From Terriglobus albidus (GTDB taxonomy: Bacteria > Acidobacteriota > Terriglobia > Terriglobales > Acidobacteriaceae): DNA of 64,000 nt. The stretch's first letter is position 1; each line of letters opens with the position of its first letter. Below are positions 29,401 through 37,236 of the stretch, one piece after another. Location of the stretch: the NCBI RefSeq assembly GCF_008000815.1, contig NZ_CP042806.1:5208001-5272000 (forward strand), written 5' to 3'. A model generated the notes under the pieces. That model made no database searches. It saw nothing but the letters and a program-made list of their open reading frames with translations, and was not told the origin of the DNA. The position numbers and the translations under genes were made by a program.

Positions 29401-29887
29401 TACATTTGGCGGCTGGCAGATGAACACCATCACCATCTGGCAGACGGGCAAACCGTTCTCCATTCTGAATGACAGTGCCGCCGGCGGATACGGCAACCGT
29501 GCTACGCCCATCAACAATGGTGGAGGCGATCGCCCGAACCAGGTCGGTGATGATCATGCCGTTGAGCGGAGCTTCCAACACTGGTTCAATACAGCGGCAT
29601 TTGCACCCCAGACGCTCGGCACCATCGGAACATCGCAGCGGAACGCACTCTCCGGCCCGAACTTCAGGCACGTCGATCTGTCGCTGTTCAAGGACTTCTT
29701 CCTGACGGAGCGGGCGAAATTGCAGTTCCGTGCTGAGGCCTTCAACATCTCCAATACACCGAGCTGGATCATCGGTCAGGGCAGCGGCAATGTGAAGATG
29801 GGCAACTCCGCCTTCGGCACGGTAACCGCCACCGACTCGAACTACACACCACGCCTATACCAGTTCGCTCTCAAACTCAACTTCTAG
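26423..29887 (+). CDS. TonB-dependent receptor, Oar-like
   Basis: About 1154 residues from the ATG at 26423, which follows GAGGGA; the open frame continues upstream without a ribosome site. A signal segment is near residues 15-36 (VVILFLFGAGSMHAQ). The carboxypeptidase-regulatory-like domain is next (ADILGTVTEPTGAVVANARV), then the plug with VQDLPLNGRNYVQLIQIVPG and the barrel, ending FALKLNF. A strong terminator follows at 29916, so it is transcribed alone. The divergent membrane regulator probably controls it. The ligand is unknown because no enzyme is linked on this strand. Confidence 0.92.
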   Translation: MKQRVHFLEVGHLWVLRTLKLAAVVILFLFGAGSMHAQLTTADILGTVTEPTGAVVANARVELRNTATNVTRVVTTDESGNYTFPLLQPGHYSIKVTVQGFKAFNTPDLAVEAGDRARNDAHLQLGDVNETVSIEAQTPLLQSESATVSSTVTAQSVQDLPLNGRNYVQLIQIVPGANEGPGNGLTSGGRPDDRRQSSSFSVNGQDDTLNNFIIDGFDNNERIIGTSGVRPNVEGIQEISVQTNSYAPEAGRTAGGVVNIVTRSGSNQFHGSAYEYFRNDIFDARQVLQTSGSKPELRQNQFGGSIGGPIWRDRTFFFGDYEGFRQVTGVTYQSTVPTIDEYNNINSIGGGSPQALVAAGNGTSGLPINPIALNYLKLFPAPTNSSLTNNYVISPSKTQYSQVFDVRIDHRFNAGNLFYGRYTYNHVDSTIPPALGVVNGLEISGGRYIFAGPAKNGAQQYAFDYTHIFTQNLLIDLKAGFTRINNLSLPLNYGKNADTTVGFGSNMNFTQNANVLTPISFGPFSDIGDGAYVPLQDIDNTFQYAANVNWNKGNHNIKFGASFIRRQARNLQSAFPAGQYGFGLNTDNCVPGTGYNTATGACNATASAKQRQDNNLASSLVGAFSSSSRNYNLNTPDYRTYEPNFFVQDSWKLTPKLTLLYGVRYDVFTPFTEAHGSISNFDFNQALTLNSSNIGQALKVANQNGVDGHAGISTDYSNLAPRVGFSWSLAPQTVLRGGYGLSFFPGNYTSNADLKNAPFVSVYSPNCISSVAFQIQTTRNGAPASASNPDCATISGANTSFSQGLPLPQPQTISSTGLSFVAESPNFRSAMIQQFNLQIQQQFSSNVLTIGYVGNVAQHLPQTINDINVPRPGNSVSGGASSARPLSGVLPNLAGVNWLVSEGISNYSALQTSFQRRFVKGLAFDANYTWAKGLSDVTGFSQEGAQGAYNADPTRIRQIDYGIAENNIQNRFALSLNYQFAAGHTFGNSLERFTFGGWQMNTITIWQTGKPFSILNDSAAGGYGNRATPINNGGGDRPNQVGDDHAVERSFQHWFNTAAFAPQTLGTIGTSQRNALSGPNFRHVDLSLFKDFFLTERAKLQFRAEAFNISNTPSWIIGQGSGNVKMGNSAFGTVTATDSNYTPRLYQFALKLNF

Positions 29888-29915
29888 CGTTTGCAGTGTA
29901 AATCGTGCTGCCTCC

Positions 29916-29952
29916 AAGCCGGGCTGTTCTTTTATACAGCCCGGCTTTTTCT
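29916..29952 (+). terminator. Rho-independent terminator of the second TonB receptor
   Basis: A perfect 12-bp stem, AAGCCGGGCTGT (29916-29927) with ACAGCCCGGCTT (29936-29947), has an 8-base loop and is followed by TTTTCTT. It starts 29 bases after the receptor stop. Confidence 0.9.
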
Positions 29953-30004
29953 TATGCGGGCACTATTCCGGCTGCGATGAAAGTCTGTCTTCGGGCATAC
30001 AGAA

Positions 30005-30030
30005 GGCCAGAGACTCTTCAGTCTCTGGCC
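30005..30030 (-). terminator. Hairpin after the quinone oxidoreductase gene
   Basis: GGCCAGAGACT (30005-30015) pairs exactly with AGTCTCTGGCC (30020-30030) around CTTC. It lies 17 bases past the stop of the minus-strand gene; the following bases CTTCTGT are only weakly T-rich. Confidence 0.6.
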
Positions 30031-30046
30031 TGATGTTCCTAGGCCG

Positions 30047-30958
30047 TCATGCCCGGACCGAGAAGACGACCTTGCCAATTCCATCGAGTTCGCGCTTCTC
30101 CCACAGTGTGGCCGGCGACCAGAGCGTCTCGACTGCGGCGATCTGTGGCTTGACCTTCCCGTCGGCAACCAGCGTTGCGAAAGCATTTAGCCCTTCGGTC
30201 GTCACGTTGGTCTCAACGAATGCGGCTTCAATCCCCAGACGTGCCGCCTCCTCCGCGATCGGCGGTCGATTCGCCGTCACGGCGGCCCCGCCGGGCTTCA
30301 CCAGTGCATAGGAAGGCACGACGGTATCACCTCCTATCAGATTGAGGACAGCCTCCACCTGCTGGATCTCTTCCAACCTCTGCTGTGCAAGATCGATAAC
30401 ACGTTCTGCTCCTAGTTCTTGAAGAGCAGCGGCTTTGCTTTGGCGGGCTGTGGCGAGGACATGAACTCCGGCGTCTCGCGCCAGTTGCACCGCCAGTGAC
30501 CCTACACCGCCCGACGCACCCATGATCAGCAGCGTCTGCCCTGCCTTGATCTTCGAGAGCTCCAACATCCGCGTCGCGGTCTGACCTACCAGCGCGATTC
30601 CGGCTGCTTCCTCGGCGGAAATGGCTGCCGGTCTGTGGGCCAGACTGGTAGCCGTGACAATCACAAACTCGGCGTACGCACCGGCCTCCCTTGTATAGCC
30701 AAACACCTCATCGCCCACTTTGAAGGTTGTGACGCCTTCACCGATCGCAGCGACCCGGCCTGCAACATCGCCACCCGGCGTCCATGGAAACTGCAATGGA
30801 AAGACCTGGCGCAAGAAGCCGAGGCCGCGCCCGGGATCTACCCCATTCATGCTGGTGAAGTGATTCTCTACCAGCACCTGTCCGGGGCCGGCAGTTGGGA
30901 CAGGTACTTCATCCAGGTGGAGAGCTGCCCCATAGTCGTTGATGCGCAGTGCTTTCAT
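30047..30958 (-). CDS. NADPH:quinone oxidoreductase-like medium-chain dehydrogenase (zinc-free)
   Basis: About 303 residues from ATG 30958, with GAAGGGAG six bases upstream. It opens MKALRINDYGAALHLDEVPV and has the NADP-binding loop GASGGVGSLAVQLARDAG. It lacks the four-cysteine structural zinc site and the catalytic zinc cysteine, so it belongs to the QOR/zeta-crystallin branch that reduces quinones or enones. It is 136 bases downstream of a LysR gene on the same strand, which probably controls it in response to an electrophile. Confidence 0.88.
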   Translation of the reverse strand: MKALRINDYGAALHLDEVPVPTAGPGQVLVENHFTSMNGVDPGRGLGFLRQVFPLQFPWTPGGDVAGRVAAIGEGVTTFKVGDEVFGYTREAGAYAEFVIVTATSLAHRPAAISAEEAAGIALVGQTATRMLELSKIKAGQTLLIMGASGGVGSLAVQLARDAGVHVLATARQSKAAALQELGAERVIDLAQQRLEEIQQVEAVLNLIGGDTVVPSYALVKPGGAAVTANRPPIAEEAARLGIEAAFVETNVTTEGLNAFATLVADGKVKPQIAAVETLWSPATLWEKRELDGIGKVVFSVRA

Positions 30959-31093
30959 ATACATCTCCCTTCGAATGGCGCCGCCAGGATCGCGGTCGCT
31001 TCGATAGAAGAGATTCTTTGGCATGAGTACACGAGTCAACATGTACTGGAAAACAGAATTGCAATTCTGGAACAAATCAAGAAGGCTCGGCGC

Positions 31094-32017
31094 CTACGAC
31101 TTTCTACGGGAACTCAGATCATTCAGCGTAGTTTCGAAGTGTTCTTTGATGAAGCTAACGAGCTTTCGAACGCGGACAGATTGCATTTCCGCCGGCGTTA
31201 CCGCAAAGATGTGGGCCGGAACGCCTTCCCAATCTTTGAGTAGCCTCGTCAGGCCATCGCCGAAACCCGGATGAATTGCCAGAAAATCGGAAAGGAGTGC
31301 GATCCCCATACCGTGTTTGGACAGCTTTGCCAGCATTCCAACAGAGTTTGCGCTAGCCGCGCCACCCACCGTCACAGTCCTACGTTCGTGCTCGCGGCGC
31401 AGTTCCCACTGGCTTAGGGCTTCGCCGTGAATAAGACGAAGGCACGAGTGTTGGGCCAGTTCCGCCGGGTCCTGGATCCTCTTGTGCTTAGCGAGATATT
31501 CCTGGGAGGCAAACAGGTAACGAGGAAAAGTGCCGACCCGCCGGGACCAGAAAGAAGAGTCAGGCAAACGCAACTGGTGACTTACCATGATGGCTAAATC
31601 GAGACTCTCCGTCAGGAGATTGGGATGGCCGCTTATGGAAAGCACCTCGATGGAAATATCAGAGTGGTCAAGCATGTAGCGGGCGAAAAGAGGAAGGAAG
31701 ATGGTCTGCGCCAAATCGAATGGCACACCCACGCGGATATGTCCTGACGCCCTGGAGGCGATCCCGGCAACTTCCTCCTGAATGCGCTTCGCTTCCGCCA
31801 CAAGAGTTTTGGACTGCTCGTAGCAAGCCTGGCCCGCATCGGTCAGCTGAAAGGCCCGCGTAGAACGATAAATGAGATGGAAGCCCAATTCTCGCTCGAG
31901 TGCGCTTATGCGACGCGAGAGCGTCGATACGGGCATTCCCAGCGCTGCTGCTGCCCGACTGAAGTTGCGTGTGTTGGCAACCTCAACGAAAAGCGCCAAA
32001 TCAGCCAGGAAACGCAT
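31094..32017 (-). CDS. LysR-family transcriptional regulator
   Basis: 307 residues. The N-terminal winged HTH reads VANTRNFSRAAAALGMPVST followed by LSRRISALERELGFHLIYRS, typical of the CrgA/AaeR-like branch. The effector-binding domain covers residues about 90-300. The ATG at 32017 has AAAGGA upstream. It stands directly before the quinone oxidoreductase on the same strand, a common pairing in which the regulator induces the enzyme under electrophile or quinone stress. Co-transcription is possible but the 136-base gap leaves room for a separate promoter. Confidence 0.9.
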   Translation of the reverse strand: MRFLADLALFVEVANTRNFSRAAAALGMPVSTLSRRISALERELGFHLIYRSTRAFQLTDAGQACYEQSKTLVAEAKRIQEEVAGIASRASGHIRVGVPFDLAQTIFLPLFARYMLDHSDISIEVLSISGHPNLLTESLDLAIMVSHQLRLPDSSFWSRRVGTFPRYLFASQEYLAKHKRIQDPAELAQHSCLRLIHGEALSQWELRREHERRTVTVGGAASANSVGMLAKLSKHGMGIALLSDFLAIHPGFGDGLTRLLKDWEGVPAHIFAVTPAEMQSVRVRKLVSFIKEHFETTLNDLSSRRKS

Positions 32018-32179
32018 GGGGATCCTTTCTATTGCTCAGGCTCTGGATGAGGCTATCCATTATTTTGGAAGTCTCCGTCTAAGCATCCGCGATCACCGCC
32101 AGAATCGCATACATCTGGGTCTGGATTGGGCTTGGATCTCATTTGATGCTGACAAATGGTCCCGCATTTCGTCAGTGAC

Positions 32180-32274
32180 TAGAGTATTTTCCCTGGCACT
32201 GGGTATCCCGGAAAGGGCGTGCAGTGGCGTTTTCATTGCGGAAAACGTCCATAGAAAGCGCGTGAGAGCATCGA
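32180..32274. mobile_element. Partial MITE-like element, family C
   Basis: It begins TAGAGTATTTTCCCTGG, one end of the family C terminal repeat, and carries the internal hairpin GGCGTTTTC-ATTGCG-GAAAACG and the word GTGCAGTGGCG shared with the copy at 33326. Its right end appears cut by the adjacent copy starting at 32275. Bases 32018-32179 show no gene. Confidence 0.55.
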
Positions 32275-32390
32275 TAGAGCATTTCTCCTAAAGGTATAGA
32301 GCGGAGCTTTGACTGTTTGCGCCGTTTTCCTGCGAAGAAAACGGCATTCACAGATTTATCCAACACCACAGTATTAGGAGAATTGCTCTA
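32275..32390. mobile_element. MITE-like element, family C, complete copy (116 bp)
   Basis: Terminal inverted repeats of 17 bases with one mismatch: TAGAGCATTTCTCCTAA (32275-32291) and TTAGGAGAATTGCTCTA (32374-32390). An inner hairpin GCCGTTTT...AAAACGGC lies at 32321-32345. No open frame. Both ends carry TA, the usual duplicated target of mariner/Tc1-derived MITEs. Confidence 0.65.
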
Positions 32391-32397
32391 GAGTCAT

Positions 32398-32575
32398 TTA
32401 CTCGCAGATGGAGAGCACCGGATATGGAGCAGCCATAATCATGCGGAATCCTGTAAGCGGAGCCATGTGAGTGGTCATCCCGCGGCCCTTGTGAACAAGG
32501 ATCAGCAGGAGCTCTGCATGGACCATCTTCAGGTGACGCTCTACCGCTCGGGCAGGATCATCCCCTTCAACGTCG
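32398..32575 (-). pseudogene. Truncated universal stress protein (C-terminal fragment only)
   Basis: Read on the minus strand it gives DDPARAVERHLKMVHAELLL, then HKGRGMTTHMAPLTGFRMIM and PVLSICE, nearly identical to the last 57 residues of the intact two-domain protein at 37477-38337. The nucleotide match covers about 175 bases and stops abruptly near 32575. There is no start or N-terminal part. The stop lies 8 bases from a MITE-like element. The fragment also supplies the stop codon of the adjacent methyltransferase frame. Confidence 0.8.
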
Positions 32576-33235
32576 CCCCGGCATCCCCGAGCCGACAAAC
32601 GTCCGCCCCTCCCCTGCCGGCGGCGTCTTCTTCTTCACCACCCACGTCGTCATGCATCGCTGCTCCTGCACCACGGTCGTCTTCAGTGGATCCACCAGCT
32701 CCCCATCCAGACCGCGCGTTAGTTCCATCAACAGCGCTTCATCCACCAGCAGCCACTCCACTCCATGCGACATCTTGAACCGCCGTCCTCCCATCGCCTC
32801 GAACGCCATCCCCTGCGTCGCTCCAATCGTCGACGCCAGCCGGCAGAACAGCATTCCACCCGGCCGCAGCACCCGCCACAGCCCTCGCACCATCGCCTTC
32901 AGTTGCGCCTCACCCTGCGCAAAGTGCAGCACCGAGTTGCACACCACCACGTCCGCAAACTCATCCGTGAAAGGCATCGCCTCTACGCCCGCCACCTGGA
33001 AGTTCTCAGCCGGAAGCCTCGGCGCCAGCTCACTTGCCATCTGCCGCACCTCCGCCACAGCGTCGGCGCTTATATCCACGCCAAACACTTCATACCCTTC
33101 ACGCAGCAAATACTGAATATTCCGGCCGCCGCCGCACCCCGCGTCCAGCACCCGCCTGCCCGGCGAAATATTCCCGCGCAATATCTGGTCGAACAGGTAG
33201 ATATCAATCTGCCCAAACTGCTGCTGCAGCGTCAT
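32567..33235 (-). CDS. Class I SAM-dependent methyltransferase
   Basis: 222 residues. Motif I is VLDAGCGGGRNIQYLL (SAM-binding glycines) and motif II has the acidic residue in VFGVDISADAV. VVCNSVLHFA and LWRVLRPGGMLFCRL match the methyltransferase-11 core. The substrate is not predictable. The last residues (about EGRTFVGSGMPGRR) run into the universal stress protein fragment, which supplies the stop, so the native 3' end may have been replaced. The gene lies between MITE-like copies. Confidence 0.8.
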   Translation of the reverse strand: MTLQQQFGQIDIYLFDQILRGNISPGRRVLDAGCGGGRNIQYLLREGYEVFGVDISADAVAEVRQMASELAPRLPAENFQVAGVEAMPFTDEFADVVVCNSVLHFAQGEAQLKAMVRGLWRVLRPGGMLFCRLASTIGATQGMAFEAMGGRRFKMSHGVEWLLVDEALLMELTRGLDGELVDPLKTTVVQEQRCMTTWVVKKKTPPAGEGRTFVGSGMPGRR

Positions 33236-33325
33236 CCAACCCCCTCTTCTTCACTCTGCCCGGGGGAGCACTTCACCCCGCTACTTTCATCGTAGCTGGG
33301 CTCCGTTCTGAGATGGATGATCTGC

Positions 33326-33440
33326 TAGAGCATTTTCCCTGTTTCTAGGTAGCCCGAAAGAGGAGTGCAGCGGCGTTTTCATTGCGGAAAACGCCCATAG
33401 ATGCGGAAGCCCTATCCACACCTACAGGAAACATGTTCTA
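33326..33440. mobile_element. MITE-like element, family C, complete copy (115 bp)
   Basis: TAGAGCATTTTCCCTGT (33326-33342) and ACAGGAAACATGTTCTA (33424-33440) are inverted with three mismatches. The inner hairpin GGCGTTTTC-ATTGCG-GAAAACGCC lies at about 33371-33394. Its right end forms the TAG stop of the downstream minus-strand gene, so insertion trimmed or fixed that C-terminus. Confidence 0.65.
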
Positions 33441-33923
33441 TCGTTTCGCGCGCGCGGCCTCAATTGCGGCAATGTCGATCTTTCGCATCGTCATCATTGC
33501 GCTCATCGCACGCTTCGATGCAGCGCGATCCGGGTCCGCCATCGCCGCCAGCAGGGCGCGTGGCGTAATCTGCCATGAAAAACCCCAGCGGTCCTTACAC
33601 CAGCCGCACATGCTCTCCTGGCCGCCGTTACTTACGATGGCGTTCCACAGGCGGTCCGTCTCAGCCTGGTCGTCGGTAAGAATTACAAAGCTGACCGCTT
33701 CGTTCGGGATAAAGTTCGGGCCGCCATTAAGGCCTATGAATTTGCGGCCGCAGACGGTGAACTCAACGATGAGCTCCTGGCCTTCGGGGCCGGATGGGGT
33801 ATCGATGGGCGATATGCTTGTCTTCCCGACGTGGCTGTCGGGGAAGGTGGCGGCATAGAATTCGGCGGCTTCGCGTGCTTTCCCGTGGTCGAACCACAGG
33901 CAGGTGCTCATCTTCTCGGACAT
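33438..33923 (-). CDS. VOC-superfamily protein, PhnB-like
   Basis: About 161 residues from ATG 33923, with GAGGAGAG upstream; the 21 extra upstream codons are not needed. STCLWFDHGKAREAAEFYAA and then FPDSHVGKTS match the PhnB/3-demethylubiquinone methyltransferase-like branch of the vicinal oxygen chelate fold, with GGQESMCGWCKDRWGFSWQI in the second half. Function is unknown for most members. The tail ends at a TAG contributed by a MITE-like terminus. It is followed upstream on the same strand by a second VOC gene. Confidence 0.82.
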   Translation of the reverse strand: MSEKMSTCLWFDHGKAREAAEFYAATFPDSHVGKTSISPIDTPSGPEGQELIVEFTVCGRKFIGLNGGPNFIPNEAVSFVILTDDQAETDRLWNAIVSNGGQESMCGWCKDRWGFSWQITPRALLAAMADPDRAASKRAMSAMMTMRKIDIAAIEAARAKR

Positions 33924-34005
33924 GTTGCTCTCTCCTCTGCACGTAAGTTCGGCAGCCACACTTCTGGAAGAGAAGAGCGGCTGCATCGGATGACGGACTT
34001 CGCGG

Positions 34006-34785
34006 TTACGATTTTGGTCCCTGCATCAAGGCAAAGTGGCCATCCTGATCATCCAGGGCCTGCATGATGCGTGAACCTCCGGGTACCTCCATGGGAGGCA
34101 TAAGGACCTTACCTCCGGCATCGATCACACGTTGCTGCGCAGCTTCAATGTCATTGACAAGGAAGTAGTACTGCCAGTGCGGCGGAATTCCTTCGGGCAT
34201 GCCCGGGCCTTTACGAGCCATCATTCCGCCGGTGTAGAGGGGCTTATCGGTCCGGAAGGTCTGGTAGATGCCCATGGGCCCCATGTCATGCGCATAGTCT
34301 TTCTGCCAGCCGTAGTGTTTCGAATAGTAGTCGAAGGCTTTCGCCGGATCATCGGTGAGCAGTTCATGCCAGCCCACGTTTCCCACTGCCATTTGATCCA
34401 GACGAGGTGGCGCCTCTTGCTTACCGGGTTCGAAGAGCAGGTATTTCACCTGCTGAGGGTCAAGCACGACGGCAAAACGGCCTACACCCGGGATCTCCTG
34501 GGCCGGCTTCACGATCGTGCCGCCATCGGCTGTAACAGACTTAAGCTCCTCGTCGAGCTTTGCGGTATGGATATGGCCCATCCACTGCGTGGGAAGCTCA
34601 GGAGCGCCTGCTCCGGCCCAGGTCATCATGCCACCGACATCTTTGCCGTCTTTGCCAAAGATCATGTAGGTGAAGCCAGGCATACCGGCATCCTTGATGT
34701 CCCACCCGACTACCTTCTTGTAGAAGTTCACTGCCTTGCCCATATCGTTGGTGACAAGTTCGTACCAGATGAAACCGTCTGCCAT
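34006..34785 (-). CDS. VOC-family protein with two glyoxalase-like domains
   Basis: 259 residues made of two related halves: residues 1-125 (FIWYELVTNDMGKAVNFYKK) and 130-259 (GWHELLTDDPAKAFDYYSKH), each with the beta-alpha-beta-beta-beta repeat of the glyoxalase/dioxygenase fold. Conserved His and Glu positions could bind a metal but the reaction is not known. It is divergent from a TetR gene with a palindromic operator between, so it is probably the TetR target. Confidence 0.85.
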   Translation of the reverse strand: MADGFIWYELVTNDMGKAVNFYKKVVGWDIKDAGMPGFTYMIFGKDGKDVGGMMTWAGAGAPELPTQWMGHIHTAKLDEELKSVTADGGTIVKPAQEIPGVGRFAVVLDPQQVKYLLFEPGKQEAPPRLDQMAVGNVGWHELLTDDPAKAFDYYSKHYGWQKDYAHDMGPMGIYQTFRTDKPLYTGGMMARKGPGMPEGIPPHWQYYFLVNDIEAAQQRVIDAGGKVLMPPMEVPGGSRIMQALDDQDGHFALMQGPKS

Positions 34786-34849
34786 TTCATACCTTCCATT
34801 TGCGACGTATCGCTACGAAGTAAACATCGTCCACATACGCTATCACCGC

Positions 34850-34868
34850 AAGTGGACACTGTCCACTT
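34850..34868. promoter_or_regulatory. TetR-type operator between VOC and TetR genes
   Basis: AAGTGGACA-C-TGTCCACTT is a perfect 9+9 inverted repeat with a one-base centre, 65 bases from the VOC start and 36 bases from the TetR start. Length and position are those of a TetR dimer site. Confidence 0.75.
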
Positions 34869-34904
34869 TTACTCGTTACGCGCTACACTCTTCTTGAATA
34901 CACC

Positions 34905-35546
34905 ATGAAAAACAACGCTTCTCCTCAAAAGCGCAGGACCTTCCGCCACGGCGATCTGCGCAACGCATTGGTGACTGCCGGGCTCGAGATGGCCCGCGCC
35001 GGAGGGCCCAATGCGGTGATTCTCCGGGAGGCGACCCGGCAAGCGGGTGTCGCTCCGAATGCGGCTTACAGACATTTTGCCGGCCAGGCGGAGCTGCTGG
35101 ATGCCGTACGTTCGGCATGTCTGTCGCGGGTCGCCGCGGCGATTGAAGATGAGATGAAGAAGCACAAAGCGGGACGCAACCCGCAGGCATTCGCGCGAAA
35201 GAGTCTGCACGCTGTGGGCATGGGCTACCTGGGGTTTGCGATGAGAGAGCCGGGAATGTTCCGCACAGCTTTCTCGGTACCGCCACCGGTTCATTCTCCT
35301 GACCCGGCGAATACGGCGTCTTTGGGCTTGAACCCCTTTCAGTTACTCTCACTAGCCCTGGATCGCATGCAGGAGAGCGGCTTGCTCAACAGGAAAGATC
35401 GCAAGGGTGCGGAATATCTGGCGTGGTCGACAGTGCACGGTCTGGCGCTGCTGGCGCTTGAGGGGCCGCTGCACAAGATGCCGCGGGAGATGGTGCTGGC
35501 GCTGGGAGAGAGACTAGTCGTCATGGTGGAGCGCGGACTCAGCTAG
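34905..35546 (+). CDS. TetR/AcrR-family transcriptional regulator
   Basis: 213 residues. The N-terminal HTH is REATRQAGVAPNAAYRHFAG, preceded by the basic RRTFRHGDLRNALV. The C-terminal domain (residues about 80-213) is the TetR_C_33/WHG-like ligand pocket. The divergent palindrome at 34850-34868 suggests that it represses itself and the VOC gene, and is released by a small molecule that the VOC protein may modify. Confidence 0.9.
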   Translation: MKNNASPQKRRTFRHGDLRNALVTAGLEMARAGGPNAVILREATRQAGVAPNAAYRHFAGQAELLDAVRSACLSRVAAAIEDEMKKHKAGRNPQAFARKSLHAVGMGYLGFAMREPGMFRTAFSVPPPVHSPDPANTASLGLNPFQLLSLALDRMQESGLLNRKDRKGAEYLAWSTVHGLALLALEGPLHKMPREMVLALGERLVVMVERGLS

Positions 35547-35677
35547 AGCCCAATCGTTCGAAATCGACGACTGCATTTCGAGACACTCTTCCGCTGAGAG
35601 GTCTCGCTGCGGGCGAAAAATCGGTATCCCGCGAGGTAACGTTCCTCCAGAAATACACGTACCCTGCACATGGAGAG

Positions 35678-36520
35678 ATGATGCATACCGTTCAACCATT
35701 CCGCACAGGAATTCCAGGAATCGAGGCGTTCGGCCTCGCCTCGACGCGGCAGTTTCCGCGTCACTCGCACGACCAGTTCGGAATCGGCCTGATCCTATCA
35801 GGAGCTCATCGATCATGGAGCGGGTTTGGCTGGGTGGATGCCAGAGCAGGCGACATCATTATGGTGAATCCCGGAGAGATGCACGATGGCAGTTCGCAGG
35901 ACAGCAACGGCCGTCGTTGGCAGATGATCTATTTTGCCCCGGAATTGATCTCCGAACTGTTTGACGGTGACGCGGCCGGGAGTGCCGCCGTTCTGCTGCC
36001 CCGAATCCGCGACTCACGCCAGGCGCTCCGCTTTTCACGCCTGTTCGGTGCACTCACAGAGCGCTGCCCAGACCCAGGACACACCGAAGAGTGTCTTCTG
36101 CATACAGTCGTTCATGCTTTCAGGCACCACAGTACGCGGCGTCCCGGGAAGCAGATACTTCCACCCAGCATCGACAAGGTGAAGAGGCAGATCGATCTGT
36201 CACCGGAACTGCCGCACTCTCTTCAGGAGATGGCGATCCTGGCCAATACGAGTCGATTTCAATTCCTTCGAGCTTTTGCTCACGCAACGGGCGCCACACC
36301 TCACGCCTACATGCTTCAGCAGCGAGTGCGGCTCGCGCGAAGACTGATTGCAAGCGGAAAAGAACTGGTTCAAGTGAGCTGCGAAGCAGGATTCGCGGAC
36401 CAGAGCCATATGACCCGCGCCTTTGTGCGGCAATTCGGGGTAACCCCTTCCCGTTATCGGGCAACGGTTTGCACGAACCGGTCACGCGCAATTTCGTTCA
36501 AGACGAGATTCAGGCAATGA
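35678..36520 (+). CDS. AraC-family transcriptional regulator
   Basis: 280 residues. An N-terminal cupin (FPRHSHDQFGIGLILSGAHR, ... GDIIMVNPGEMHDG) senses the ligand. The two C-terminal HTHs are SLQEMAILANTSRFQFLRAF and VSCEAGFADQSHMTRAFVRQ, ending FGVTPSRYR, the AraC consensus. GGAGAG lies directly before the paired ATGs at 35678 and 35681. A GNAT gene begins 14 bases later and may be cotranscribed. Confidence 0.9.
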   Translation: MMHTVQPFRTGIPGIEAFGLASTRQFPRHSHDQFGIGLILSGAHRSWSGFGWVDARAGDIIMVNPGEMHDGSSQDSNGRRWQMIYFAPELISELFDGDAAGSAAVLLPRIRDSRQALRFSRLFGALTERCPDPGHTEECLLHTVVHAFRHHSTRRPGKQILPPSIDKVKRQIDLSPELPHSLQEMAILANTSRFQFLRAFAHATGATPHAYMLQQRVRLARRLIASGKELVQVSCEAGFADQSHMTRAFVRQFGVTPSRYRATVCTNRSRAISFKTRFRQ

Positions 36521-36534
36521 GCTGAGGATGAGGC

Positions 36535-37011
36535 ATGATCCGACGCTGTGAAGAAGCCGACTTCGACCAAATCTGGACCGTCATCAACGATGGCGCCGAA
36601 GCCTACCGCGGCATCATCCCCGAAGACCGTTGGCACGAGCCATACATGACGCGGGAAGAGCTCCGTAACGAGCTCGCGAATGGTGTGGCGTTCTGGGGAT
36701 ACGAACAAAACGGGACACTTCAAGCTGTGATGGGGATGCAAAACGTACAGGATGTCACCTTGATCCGGCATGCATACGTTCGGACCAGAGTGCGGCGCTG
36801 TGGCATCGGAGGTCTCCTGCTGGATCACTTGAAAGCGTCGACCCAGCGCCCTCTACTCGTCGGCACCTGGGCAGATGCCGCCTGGGCGATTCGCTTTTAT
36901 GAGAAACATGGGTTTCAGGTCGTCGAAGCAGGCGAGAAGAATCAGTTGTTGCGGAAATATTGGGACGTCCCCACACGTCAAATCGAAACCTCGGTTGTCT
37001 TGTGTCAGTGA
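36535..37011 (+). CDS. GNAT-family N-acetyltransferase
   Basis: 158 residues. The acetyl-CoA loop is VRTRVRRCGIGGLLLDHLKA (R-x-x-G-x-G form) and the later AIRFYEKHGFQVV is the usual motif B. The acceptor may be a small molecule or an antibiotic-like amine. The gene is closely downstream of an AraC regulator that may control it. The gap that follows (37012-37236) shows no gene. Confidence 0.88.
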   Translation: MIRRCEEADFDQIWTVINDGAEAYRGIIPEDRWHEPYMTREELRNELANGVAFWGYEQNGTLQAVMGMQNVQDVTLIRHAYVRTRVRRCGIGGLLLDHLKASTQRPLLVGTWADAAWAIRFYEKHGFQVVEAGEKNQLLRKYWDVPTRQIETSVVLCQ

Positions 37012-37236
37012 CTGGCTCATAGACAACATGGGAGCTGAACAGTTCTCGCCGGCCATCTAAAAGACTTTTTTACTGGACCGATTCGGTTGCCACCTTGGGA
37101 TCGTCTTCATGGTGCGGGACAGAAAGCCACGTCCCAGGGTACTTTCCAAGGGTCGCAGCCCTGGCCGCGTTCGATAGCTTCGCCGGCGACGTTGTCTACA
37201 ACCATCACGCCTGATACCCGCAGAAAGGAGGACACG

